Assembly (NCBI GenBank): GCA_014381385.1
Contig: JACNLR010000044.1
Span: 1-9,196, forward strand
Direction of reading: 5' to 3'
DNA: 9,196 bases
Origin: Planctomycetota bacterium
Lineage (GTDB): Bacteria > Planctomycetota > Phycisphaerae > Phycisphaerales > SM1A02
A program made the translations under genes and the position numbers. This document shows, piece by piece, positions 1 through 7,358 of this stretch. The notes under the pieces were generated by a model. The model was given only the letters and a program-made list of their open reading frames with translations. It searched no databases and was not told where the DNA came from. The stretch's first letter is position 1. Each line of letters opens with the position of its first letter.

Positions 1-1909
1 AAATTATGCCATCTGTACCTGCAACATCGAGTTGTGGTGAGATTAAGGATGTCGAACCGCCGTCCACATCTGCTTGACCAGCACTGCCGCCAACTTCACC
101 GTTTTCAGTCACAAAGCACATGACATTTTCGGTTCCACCGGTGACATCGTCTTCGGGTGCGGCCATTTGCGAATTATAAATTGTCCCGTTTGGATCGACT
201 CGTTCCCAAGCACCAGTTGTGAGACCACTGCTGTTAGAAACAGACCAAGCAGAAACGTCGTCTTCCATATCGTCACGGAAAATGATTTCAGTTCCATTGC
301 CAACCGTAACGTTGTACATACTGTTTGGTGGGTCAGTGTATTCGCTGCCACCCACGAGACCAATAGTAATACTGAATTCAAGACCAATTGCGCATGGCGT
401 TGCTGGGAGCGTCGCTTCAAATAGACCTGAGCCAGAACTTGTGAGTGGAAACACTTCACTAACTCCATCAACTTTGATTGCGATAGTTGCATTGTCTGGA
501 TCAATTTGCCCTTTGCCTACCATCGTCGCTTGAATCTCGAATGTTAATGGTGTGTTTGGAGAAATGAATCCGGGTATTCCGTTTGGGTATGTAAAGACAA
601 GTCCTGTAGGTGCGTCTTGTATCCACACTTCCGTGGTATCACAACGCCCCATGACCATGTCAAGCCAGCCATCACCGTTTATGTCAAAGACGGCAACGTC
701 GTGAACGCCTTGCAACTGCGAGTCGCTAATTCCAACGAACTGCTCAGACATCGTTACGTTTGGCGTGTTTCCTAAGTTGCGGTAAATAAGCGTTGTTCGT
801 GTACAGCCAGAAATATCTACGTCAACGTCTGTAATGATGACATCTTGATGTCCATCGTTATTTAAATCTCGGATGAGTGCATTGCCCCCAAAGCCGCCAC
901 TGTTTTCGAAAGTGAATGAGTCGAAGTTAGCAAATCCATCACCACCATTTCCAGTATTTAAATAATACGTGTCAGAACCATCATCGACAACGACAAGGTC
1001 CATGCGACCATCACCGTTGAGATCGCCTACGGTTACAAAATACGGAGCGAGTTGGTCAACTATGTCGTACCCATCAAAGACACCTTCGTTATTTGGATCG
1101 TTATACGTAATCGCGACGTGTTGCGGTGCATTCAATGATGTTTGTTTAACTACGTCAAGGACACCATCCCCGTTCATGTCGACAATATTGCTCGCGGCTC
1201 CAAATGCGGATTCCAACATTTCGCTTGTCATCCGTTGCGCACTTTCATCTGTGAAAAAAGCGTTCCCATCGTTCATGAGGAGTCGATTGTTGTAATCAAA
1301 AATCTGTGTACCACCGCTGTCGTAATCGCCAAAATACAAGTCTGGGAATGTGTCTCCGTTAACATCACCGATTGCTAGCGAACAAAACCGTGGACCAGCC
1401 GTGGCGTGCATTTGTGGAATGCGATCGTTTTCAAAGCGAAAGCCCTGCCAAATACCATCAACTTCACCGAGGTTCATATACACGCGAGGGTGCGATAGTG
1501 CTTTCGTAGAATTATCGGTAAGCGTTGTGACGGTCACCATGTCAAGCCAGCCATCAAGGTCAAGGTCATAGAGCACAACATCTCTGTCGTTTGTCGGCGT
1601 GAGAAAACCGTTATCACCGGCGACGTCTGTTGCAGTTACATACTTTGCAGTTCGGTCAACAAGCGTGCCGCCTTCGTTCATGAAGAGCACGTTTATATTT
1701 CTACCGGTGGATGTAAAGGGTTGCTTACGGACACAAACAAGATCGATATCGCCGTCAAGGTCGAGGTCGCCCCATGCGTAATCTTTTTCTTCAACGTCGC
1801 TGCTGCCAAGTGCGGGGTCGCTGATAAGACGAGCGTTTGTTTGGTCCGTAAAGTTACCAAAGCCGCCTGAAGCGGTGATTTGTGAAAGGATAATTGCGGT
1901 AATAATCAT
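1..1909 (-). CDS. Secreted FG-GAP/VCBS repeat protein, C-terminus beyond left edge
   Basis: The frame stays open from the ATG at 1909 to the window edge (636 codons), so the 3' end is missing. Seven FG-GAP/VCBS blades with DxDxDG-type calcium loops are visible near residues 45-60, 111-126, 177-193, 241-255, 292-307, 345-360 and 404-420, consistent with an integrin-alpha-like beta-propeller. Residues about 440-540 look like an Ig-like beta domain. From about 543 there is a module (DDMEDD...AWSVSN...GAWERVDPNGT) resembling the MAM-like/jelly-roll units attached to planctomycete secreted proteins. The N-terminus (MIITAIILSQITASGG) is hydrophobic and could be a signal peptide, but it lacks a positive charge. 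The only ATG is at 1909; TTG at 1915 or CTG at 1924 would extend it, the latter adding an Arg. The start overlaps the upstream di-haem gene's stop as ATGA, so translational coupling is likely. By family the role is calcium-dependent adhesion or extracellular scaffolding; the ligand is unknown. Confidence 0.88.
   Translation of the reverse strand, partial: MIITAIILSQITASGGFGNFTDQTNARLISDPALGSSDVEEKDYAWGDLDLDGDIDLVCVRKQPFTSTGRNINVLFMNEGGTLVDRTAKYVTATDVAGDNGFLTPTNDRDVVLYDLDLDGWLDMVTVTTLTDNSTKALSHPRVYMNLGEVDGIWQGFRFENDRIPQMHATAGPRFCSLAIGDVNGDTFPDLYFGDYDSGGTQIFDYNNRLLMNDGNAFFTDESAQRMTSEMLESAFGAASNIVDMNGDGVLDVVKQTSLNAPQHVAITYNDPNNEGVFDGYDIVDQLAPYFVTVGDLNGDGRMDLVVVDDGSDTYYLNTGNGGDGFANFDSFTFENSGGFGGNALIRDLNNDGHQDVIITDVDVDISGCTRTTLIYRNLGNTPNVTMSEQFVGISDSQLQGVHDVAVFDINGDGWLDMVMGRCDTTEVWIQDAPTGLVFTYPNGIPGFISPNTPLTFEIQATMVGKGQIDPDNATIAIKVDGVSEVFPLTSSGSGLFEATLPATPCAIGLEFSITIGLVGGSEYTDPPNSMYNVTVGNGTEIIFRDDMEDDVSAWSVSNSSGLTTGAWERVDPNGTIYNSQMAAPEDDVTGGTENVMCFVTENGEVGGSAGQADVDGGSTSLISPQLDVAGTDGII
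654..674 (-). repeat. Copy A of an identical 21-base repeat in the FG-GAP gene
   Basis: These 21 bases are identical to 1536-1556. Both encode the Asp-Gly-Trp-Leu-Asp-Met-Val core of an FG-GAP calcium loop (blades 7 and 2). Identity at the nucleotide level between distant blades hints at recent blade duplication or gene conversion. Confidence 0.6.
1536..1556 (-). repeat. Copy B of an identical 21-base repeat in the FG-GAP gene
   Basis: Same 21 bases as 654-674, in the same orientation and reading frame, within blade 2 of the propeller. The bases on both sides differ, so the identity is limited to the loop core. Confidence 0.6.
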
Positions 1910-3582
1910 GAGCAAGCGCCCCAGTTCCCAACTATAAACAAGAGGTCAGTAACGTTAACTACGCCATCGCCATCGATGTCCGCAAGACAATCAGAACACG
2001 GTCCCCAAGCCCCAATAATAGCAAGAATATCGCCAACTCCCAGCGTGTTGTCCCCATCAATATCACCCAAACATGTTTCGCAAGCATCTAGAACGCCGTC
2101 GTTATTTACATCTGCTTCTCCCAGAAGAATATCGAGCATGTCAACAACGCCATTCTCATTGCAATCAGAGGGCATATCGTCGAATGCGACAAGGAAGAGG
2201 TCAAAATCGTCGAGGTCGACGTCGCCATCTTGGTCAACATCGTGAAGGGCGCACGGGTCGTCGGGAGTTACTGCTGTAGAGCCAAAGCACCCTCTAAATC
2301 CGACGGTATCACTGTAGCCATGGAAATCATCGAGCTGAACATCGTTGTCAGCGTCGCTGTCAAATTCAGCACGACCAAGCGATCCGAGGAAACGAATGAG
2401 CGCGTCTTGGTCTTGACTTGAAAGAGCGGCGAAACCATAGGCTGATGGAATTCCTTGGGAGCCGAATACGCCATGCTCAGCGATAGCATCTCTTATGCGA
2501 GATTCAAAAGTACCCGCAGTAAATCGCGCGTCGTGCCAAATTGGGTCTCGGTATGAAACGCCCCAAAGTGGTGGCGTCTTTAATTGTTGCCCATTTGCAT
2601 CACCTTGAACAATGCCATCACCAGCAAGTCCCATGTCGTGCAGTAAAAAATCACCGTAGGGTCGAATGTCTACATTACGAAGCACGGATTCCGTTTGTGG
2701 GTTGTTACCGGTTGTGAATGCGGGTGTGTGGCAAACGTTGCAACCAATAGTGGTAAAAACGATTTCGCCTTGCATCCCTGATTTCGGTGTTTGTGGTGGC
2801 GGAGCAAGAAAGCGTTGAAAGTCTGTCACGCGATCGATAAATTCAAAGCCATCAGCATCGGGCGAATCTTCAGGGTCTGCGACGGTATCGCACTGTTCGA
2901 GCAATTTTTCATTTCCGTTGGGCGCGTTGTCAAACGGAAGAAAGCGGTTGCTCAAACCCATTTCGTTTTGGGCGGCGTCAGCAGAAAACGTTAAGACAGA
3001 AGCGACTTGGGCTTTCCAACCGAAGCGGCCAACATGAAATTCATCTGGAGGTGATTCGAAATTGGTCACCATATGCGCTTGACCTCTTTGGTCTTCGGGC
3101 TGTGCGTCTCTATTTGCAAGGAGGTCAGCGTCGCTGATTGCTTCGATGAGTCCAAATGCAAGTGCGCTGTTTGTCACACGAAGGGATGTTACATTTGCTT
3201 CAGGTGGGATAATTTCACCGCACTCTTCACTATTAGCTTCTGCTTGGAGAAGCGATCCACCAAGGTCAGCGAGTGGGTCAAAACCGCCTTTTTTGCCAAT
3301 GAATCCAAATCGCGTGACGGTTTGTGAGCCAGCGCCACCCACTGGATTATTGTGGCAATTGGCACAACTGGCTTTGTTGAAGATGGGGCCAAGCCCACCC
3401 TCAACCGTGAGTTCTTGATTAAATGAGGTCTTGCCAGCGATAAAACGCTCTAAAAGACCTTCGGTGAGGGTTTGCATCGGCTCACCTGCCCTTGGTTGCA
3501 CGGTATCTGCGAGAGATGGCATGCTCGCAAAAATGCAGCCAACTATACAAATTGACTTTGCAAAAGATATTTGTTGTACCAT
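1906..3582 (-). CDS. Di-haem c-type oxidoreductase (DHOR/DUF1111, COG3488-like) with dockerin-like tail
   Basis: Residues 1-25 form a Sec signal peptide, with likely cleavage after SLA. Two haem-attachment motifs are visible: CANCH at residues 73-77 and CNVCH at 281-285. Other DHOR/DUF1111 hallmarks are GPIFNKASC before the first haem, GEIVFTTIGC before the second, YGDFLLHDMGL (309-319; Met317 is a possible ligand), LKTPPLWG (334-341) and WHDARF (349-354). The family is related to MauG/CcpA di-haem peroxidases and is usually called a predicted thiol oxidoreductase or peroxidase; no substrate can be named. The catalytic part ends near residue 403. Residues 407-558 hold EF-hand/thrombospondin-3-like calcium loops and two dockerin-like modules, which is unusual for this family. 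ATG at 3582 is preceded by GGAGG 11 bases away. The gene is first in a coupled pair with the FG-GAP gene. The product probably acts in the periplasm or at the cell surface. Confidence 0.9.
   Translation of the reverse strand: MVQQISFAKSICIVGCIFASMPSLADTVQPRAGEPMQTLTEGLLERFIAGKTSFNQELTVEGGLGPIFNKASCANCHNNPVGGAGSQTVTRFGFIGKKGGFDPLADLGGSLLQAEANSEECGEIIPPEANVTSLRVTNSALAFGLIEAISDADLLANRDAQPEDQRGQAHMVTNFESPPDEFHVGRFGWKAQVASVLTFSADAAQNEMGLSNRFLPFDNAPNGNEKLLEQCDTVADPEDSPDADGFEFIDRVTDFQRFLAPPPQTPKSGMQGEIVFTTIGCNVCHTPAFTTGNNPQTESVLRNVDIRPYGDFLLHDMGLAGDGIVQGDANGQQLKTPPLWGVSYRDPIWHDARFTAGTFESRIRDAIAEHGVFGSQGIPSAYGFAALSSQDQDALIRFLGSLGRAEFDSDADNDVQLDDFHGYSDTVGFRGCFGSTAVTPDDPCALHDVDQDGDVDLDDFDLFLVAFDDMPSDCNENGVVDMLDILLGEADVNNDGVLDACETCLGDIDGDNTLGVGDILAIIGAWGPCSDCLADIDGDGVVNVTDLLFIVGNWGACS
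1909..2073 (-). repeat. Two tandem dockerin-like/EF-hand modules at the end of the di-haem protein
   Basis: Residues 504-531 and 532-558 are two copies with a 28-residue period. Both start with Cys-Leu-(Gly/Ala)-Asp-Ile-Asp-Gly-Asp, continue with a Val-x-Asp-(Ile/Leu)-Leu helix, and end with Trp-Gly-(Pro/Ala)-Cys-Ser. The Asp/Asn spacing fits a calcium-binding loop, and the flanking cysteines (504/529 and 532/557) could pair as disulfides. Such tails are common at the C-termini of secreted Phycisphaerae proteins; whether they bind a cohesin or act as a sorting signal is not settled by this sequence. Confidence 0.75.
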
Positions 3583-3593
3583 TTTCTATCTAA

Positions 3594-3598
3594 CCTCC
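3594..3598 (-). promoter_or_regulatory. Ribosome binding site of the di-haem gene
   Basis: The minus strand reads GGAGG here, a strong Shine-Dalgarno match 11 bases before the ATG at 3582. It supports that start. It lies directly downstream of the 14-base palindrome, so anything bound or folded at the palindrome would sit next to this site. Confidence 0.7.
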
Positions 3599-3612
3599 AT
3601 CTTTATAAAGAT
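3599..3612. promoter_or_regulatory. Perfect 14-base palindrome in the divergent intergenic region
   Basis: The sequence ATCTTTATAAAGAT equals its own reverse complement. It lies in the 59-base gap between the divergent di-haem and TPR genes, so it could be an operator serving both. It also contains TATAAA, a possible -10 element on either strand. AT-rich short palindromes can arise by chance, so the operator reading is an inference. Confidence 0.35.
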
Positions 3613-3641
3613 ACGATACACCAATTATCTGGTTGCTCCAA

Positions 3642-4409
3642 ATGCTATTAACTGAGAAACAATTTAGTCTAGAGGCAAAAACCCTCCTTTTCGCCTTGAT
3701 TTTGGTGATTGCGGGGTGTGAGCAGCAACAAGCAGACATAAACCTTGATTCTGCCCTAAAAACGCATGTTCAATTGATCCAAGAGGGTAATACTGGTTCT
3801 GCAAGGGTCCGGCTTCGCCAATATATGGAAGCCGAGGGCGAATCAAGCCAGACCTTATTTTTGATGGGTCTTTCCTACCACCACGACAAGCAATATGCAA
3901 AAGCAGTTCATTGGTTTTCCAAAGCAGAAGAAACAGACGGTCCTGCGTATCCACATACAAGACATTTTCTGGGGTGGTCGCATTTTTACCTTGGGAATAT
4001 TGGAGAATCTAAGGCGAATTTCAAGAATTATATTGCGTGGAAAAAAGATGAGCCAGATTCGCTCTTTGCACTTGGTCTCATTGCAACGGAAGAGGGTGAT
4101 TTTGTCCAAGCGGAGGAATTACTTCGCAGGGCAATTGTTGCTGCGGCAAGCAATGTTGCAATACAGGCAAAAGCAAAAGCTCGGCTTGCTGATGTTTTCG
4201 CTGAGGATGGAAGATGGGATGAAGCGATTGGGCTTTACCAAGAAGCTCTGCAACAAAACCCAGACCTGTATGAGGCATGGCATCGTTATGGATTTGCTTT
4301 GGCGCGAATTGGAAAAAATGATGAAGCAGCAAGAGCGGCGAAACAATGCACGTTAGCACGCAGGCGCGTTCGACCTGATTTGTACCAAACGACGAGGTTT
4401 CCAGAATGA
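3642..4409 (+). CDS. TPR-repeat lipoprotein
   Basis: The N-terminus has a hydrophobic signal (KTLLFALILVIAGC) with a lipobox I-A-G-C. The lipidated Cys is residue 26, followed by Glu rather than Asp, so in Gram-negative terms outer-membrane sorting is favoured. About five TPR units follow, near residues 69-102, 103-138, 139-171, 174-209 and 210-241 (for example LFLMGLSYHHDKQYAKAVHW and DEAIGLYQEALQQNPD), forming a helical protein-binding scaffold. No catalytic domain is seen. ATG at 3642 is chosen over an in-frame TTG at 3633 (three residues longer); neither has a clear Shine-Dalgarno. The stop overlaps the start of the next gene as ATGA. TPR proteins often neighbour CRTAC1-like genes in planctomycetes and acidobacteria, which suggests the two products work together, but the actual role is unknown. 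Confidence 0.85.
   Translation: MLLTEKQFSLEAKTLLFALILVIAGCEQQQADINLDSALKTHVQLIQEGNTGSARVRLRQYMEAEGESSQTLFLMGLSYHHDKQYAKAVHWFSKAEETDGPAYPHTRHFLGWSHFYLGNIGESKANFKNYIAWKKDEPDSLFALGLIATEEGDFVQAEELLRRAIVAAASNVAIQAKAKARLADVFAEDGRWDEAIGLYQEALQQNPDLYEAWHRYGFALARIGKNDEAARAAKQCTLARRRVRPDLYQTTRFPE
4394..4397 (+). promoter_or_regulatory. Ribosome binding site of the CRTAC1-like gene, inside the TPR gene
   Basis: GAGG lies 8 bases before the ATG at 4406 and within the last codons of the TPR gene. Together with the ATGA stop/start overlap at 4406-4409 it indicates coupled translation, and it favours ATG 4406 over the next in-frame ATG at 4415. Confidence 0.55.
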
Positions 4410-5998
4410 GATACATGTTCTTCGTACTATTTCTGCTTGGTTGTGAGCAACATCAAGCGCGTGAAACATCTATCGTATTTACTGAGATTGCGTCGGTTAT
4501 TGCTCCCACAGTTTGTGGAGCTCAAAATCCCACGCAAATAATTGAGGTGAATGGTACTGGGCTTGCACTCATCGATTTTGATAACGATGATGACCTTGAC
4601 TTGTTCGTTGTGAATGCATCGAATGCGCCGTGCCGTATGTATGAAAACATTGGTGGAGAATCTATTCGTTTCATTGATGTAACTGATCGCTTGAAAATGA
4701 ACATCCAAGGGTGGGCAAACGGTGTTGCAGTTGGTGATGTTAACGGTGATGGTTTTGACGATGTATACGTCACCTGCCACGGACAAAACTATTTACTCTT
4801 GAACCGATCCGGCACATCGTTTGAAGATGTAACTGAATTTGCGAGAGTTGGTGATTCTGGATGGGGGACGAGTGCTCGGTTTGGTGATCTAGATGGTGAC
4901 GGTGACTTAGATTTATATGTTTGCAACTACTTGGAGTACGATTTTGAGAATCCGCCTCCAAGCGCAACTTACAAAGGGCACTCTGTACTCGGCGGTCCTC
5001 ATGGAATGACAGCCCAAAGCGATGTTGTGTATGAAAACGTAGGTGATGGGTCGTTCAAAGACGTAACAAGCGAGTGGGGATTCACCTTGGAACCATCCTT
5101 TACATTGAATGCAGTTATTCTTGATTTTACAGATGATGGTTTGCAAGATGTATTTGTGGGAAATGATTCGATGGCAAACCACTTGTTTGTAAACACTGGT
5201 GAAACGCCAACACGGTTTGAAAACAGAGCACTGAAGACCGGTGTTGCAACAAATGGAGACGGCGCAATGCAGGCGACTATGGGTATTGCTATTGCAGATG
5301 TAAATGGCAATAGTCGACCAGATATATTTACGACTAATTTTTCAAGCGACACAAATACACTACACCTGAACGATGCGTCTGGTTTTTTTGATGACCGAAC
5401 AAAACGATTTGGTTTAGGCTTGGTAAGCAGGTCGCTCTTGGGGTGGACATGTGGATTTCATGATTTTGATATAGACGGCGACGAAGACTTGTTTGTTGTG
5501 AACGGGCATGTGTATCCAGAAGCGACAGTTGAAACAATGGACAGTGCAAGGGAACAGCCTGTACTATTGTTTGAACGAATTGGCGATAGATTTATGCAGG
5601 TAAAACAGGAGGGTGCATTTCGCGATCGCGCTGCAGTATTTGGCGATTTGGATATGGATGGCGATACAGATGTAATTGTTGCCCAGAGAAATGGTGAAGT
5701 CCGAGTGTTACGAAATGATTCGCAGCACAAACAACCATGGACAGTGCAGTTGTATGGAGAAGGCAAAAATCCAAGAGGACTTGGCGCAAAATTACTTGTT
5801 ACGTTTGTTGACGGAACAACCGCCACCCGTTGGAATATGGATGGCATTGGTTTTCAATCATCTTCAGCTACGCAGAAACACGTATTTGCAAAGCCAATTG
5901 CATCTGTAGAAGTCACTTGGTTAGGTGGCGACACACAGTTGGTGACGGATTTTCCAAATAAAAGTTTTATACGTATTATGAAAGGGCAGTCACCCTGA
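4406..5998 (+). CDS. CRTAC1-like FG-GAP/VCBS repeat lipoprotein with UnbV/ASPIC domain
   Basis: A very short signal ends in a lipobox (FLLGC, Cys13), so the product is probably a lipoprotein. Seven FG-GAP/VCBS blades are visible near residues 53-69, 107-123, 157-173, 236-252, 293-309, 349-366 and 409-425; several carry full DxDGDGxxD calcium loops. CRTAC1-family signatures include FVGNDSMANHLFVN (250-263), MGIAIADVNGNSRPD (292-306), GWTCGFHDFDIDGDEDL (346-362) and VVNGHVYP (364-371). The C-terminal 70 residues (about 455-524, from NPRGLGAKL to the FPNKSFIRI region) match the UnbV/ASPIC domain. The length of 530 residues is normal for the family. Biochemical function is unknown; a propeller that binds ligand or protein at the envelope is likely. 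It is the second gene of a coupled pair with the TPR lipoprotein and converges on the DUF1501 gene with a 39-base gap and no clear terminator. Confidence 0.92.
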   Translation: MRYMFFVLFLLGCEQHQARETSIVFTEIASVIAPTVCGAQNPTQIIEVNGTGLALIDFDNDDDLDLFVVNASNAPCRMYENIGGESIRFIDVTDRLKMNIQGWANGVAVGDVNGDGFDDVYVTCHGQNYLLLNRSGTSFEDVTEFARVGDSGWGTSARFGDLDGDGDLDLYVCNYLEYDFENPPPSATYKGHSVLGGPHGMTAQSDVVYENVGDGSFKDVTSEWGFTLEPSFTLNAVILDFTDDGLQDVFVGNDSMANHLFVNTGETPTRFENRALKTGVATNGDGAMQATMGIAIADVNGNSRPDIFTTNFSSDTNTLHLNDASGFFDDRTKRFGLGLVSRSLLGWTCGFHDFDIDGDEDLFVVNGHVYPEATVETMDSAREQPVLLFERIGDRFMQVKQEGAFRDRAAVFGDLDMDGDTDVIVAQRNGEVRVLRNDSQHKQPWTVQLYGEGKNPRGLGAKLLVTFVDGTTATRWNMDGIGFQSSSATQKHVFAKPIASVEVTWLGGDTQLVTDFPNKSFIRIMKGQSP

Positions 5999-6037
5999 AA
6001 GCGTAAAGCAGCTATAGGGTTCTTGCAGTGGAAACGC

Positions 6038-7345
6038 TTAAAAAATGTTTGCTTTTGTGTATTTTTTGCCAAGAATAGCCATGGAGTCTGCGCCCATCCA
6101 ATCTTCGAGAATTGCAGCGTACACTTCTCGGAAGTCTGTGTTGAATTTCAAGTCTCCTTCGTCGAGATTTGTGAGTGAAGGGTGATCGCCAAGTAATCCC
6201 GCTTGCACATTGTCGCCAATTAATACCATAGGCGCGGCGGTTCCGTGATCTGTGCCGTTGGAACCATTTTGTGCAACTCGCCTACCAAATTCACTAAAGA
6301 CCATTGTCATCACTTTTCCAGTGTTCCCTTGTTTGCCTAAATCTTTTTGGAACGCGTTTAATGCATCCCCAAGTTGCCGCATCAAGTTCGCGTGGCTGTT
6401 TAACTGGTTTGCGTGCGTGTCAAATCCGCCTAGACTTGCGTAATACACTCGCGTTGGCAAATCAGCACGAATCATTGAGCCAATGAGTTGCAACTGTTGT
6501 GCTAATTTTCCGTCGGGATATCGCACAAGTGGCTGTTTTGAAACAGCCGCGCGAATTCGGTCTGATGAGATTTGCGCATCAAGTGACGTGCGAAGTAGGA
6601 AGTCGAGTTGGCTATCTTTGGATACAGTAGTCGTTGATTCCTTACGGTTAATTGAATCGTAAGTGTTTACTAATGAATTATCGACAGTACCACCTGCCCA
6701 GCGGAACAATTCCTCAGTTTCAAAGTTTACAGCTTTTTGGGTTTTGCCATGCAATGCAAGTGGCGCTTTGTTTCCGATTGCTATGGATCCCTTTGGATTT
6801 GGTTTGCCAGCGCAGGTATTGTCAAAATACTTGCCCAACCAGCCATAGCCTTGACCACTGTGGTTTGCAGTGTGCCAAATGTCAGTTGAAGTAAAGTGAG
6901 AACGGTTTGGGTTTGGATACCCGACCCCTTGCATAATGGCAGCTTGCCCATTATCCATAAGATCGAGCAACCCAGTGAGGTTCGGATGTAATCCGTAACC
7001 GTCGGCACCGGGAATCTTTAGAGCGGAAGATTTATCTATTGCGATTTGAGGCCTGCTGTTGTAGTACGACCTGTCGCCGTAAGGAATGACTGTGTTTAAA
7101 CCGTCGTTGCCTCCAGCAAGTTGTATTACTACGAGCGTGTGGTCTTCTGGAATACCTGCTTGCGAAGTAACAAGCGATCCAACAGGTAACATGATGCCCT
7201 CCGCAGAGCGTTGCATGAACATAGGAATAGTCGTTGCCATAGAAAGAAACGCCATGCCTTGTTGCATAAACAAGCGGCGACTGTATGCATCCGTTGATCC
7301 TGTACTTGAAGTTGTGTCAGATTCATGGTCGTGGTTGTGAGACAT
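6038..7345 (-). CDS. DUF1501 family protein, Tat-exported
   Basis: This is a 435-residue member of DUF1501 (COG4102), a family related to the alkaline phosphatase/sulfatase superfamily whose substrate is not established. Visible motifs: QLAGGNDGLNT (75-85), RSHFTSTDIW (148-157), GGFDTHANQ (306-314), SEFGRRVAQNGSNGTDHG (351-368, probable metal-binding region) and DFREVYAAILEDWMG (404-418). The N-terminus has a long His/Ser/Thr-rich n-region, then a twin-arginine motif (S22-RRLFM) and a hydrophobic stretch, so the protein should be exported folded through Tat. The start is well placed: AAGGA lies 8 bases upstream, overlapping the stop of DUF1800. The two genes are 10 bases apart and form the usual DUF1800-DUF1501 pair found in planctomycetes and other bacteria. 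Confidence 0.95.
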   Translation of the reverse strand: MSHNHDHESDTTSSTGSTDAYSRRLFMQQGMAFLSMATTIPMFMQRSAEGIMLPVGSLVTSQAGIPEDHTLVVIQLAGGNDGLNTVIPYGDRSYYNSRPQIAIDKSSALKIPGADGYGLHPNLTGLLDLMDNGQAAIMQGVGYPNPNRSHFTSTDIWHTANHSGQGYGWLGKYFDNTCAGKPNPKGSIAIGNKAPLALHGKTQKAVNFETEELFRWAGGTVDNSLVNTYDSINRKESTTTVSKDSQLDFLLRTSLDAQISSDRIRAAVSKQPLVRYPDGKLAQQLQLIGSMIRADLPTRVYYASLGGFDTHANQLNSHANLMRQLGDALNAFQKDLGKQGNTGKVMTMVFSEFGRRVAQNGSNGTDHGTAAPMVLIGDNVQAGLLGDHPSLTNLDEGDLKFNTDFREVYAAILEDWMGADSMAILGKKYTKANIF

Positions 7346-7353
7346 AGCAGGTT

Positions 7354-7358
7354 CCTTA
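7354..7358 (-). promoter_or_regulatory. Ribosome binding site of DUF1501, overlapping the DUF1800 stop
   Basis: The minus strand reads TAAGGA, where TAA is the stop of the DUF1800 gene and AAGGA is the Shine-Dalgarno, 8 bases before ATG 7345. This tight packing supports one transcript and possible re-initiation by ribosomes that finish DUF1800. Confidence 0.65.

Noticed and set aside
74..1781. Several plus-strand open frames of 60-116 codons across this region.
   Set aside because: They lie opposite the continuous FG-GAP gene on the minus strand, are rich in Ser/Thr/Pro/Arg as expected from antisense reading of Asp/Gly repeats, and show no family motifs.
3895..4356. A 153-codon plus-strand open frame inside the TPR gene.
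   Set aside because: It is the +1 shifted reading of the TPR gene, with a composition rich in Arg, Lys, Gln and Leu and no recognisable domain; the TPR frame has a lipobox and clear repeats.
5999..6039. Possible bidirectional terminator between the convergent CRTAC1-like and DUF1501 genes (AAGCGT ... ACGCTT).
   Set aside because: The stem is only 6 base pairs with a loop of about 29 bases and overlaps the DUF1501 stop codon; the A-run after it is part of the DUF1501 coding end. Too weak to call.
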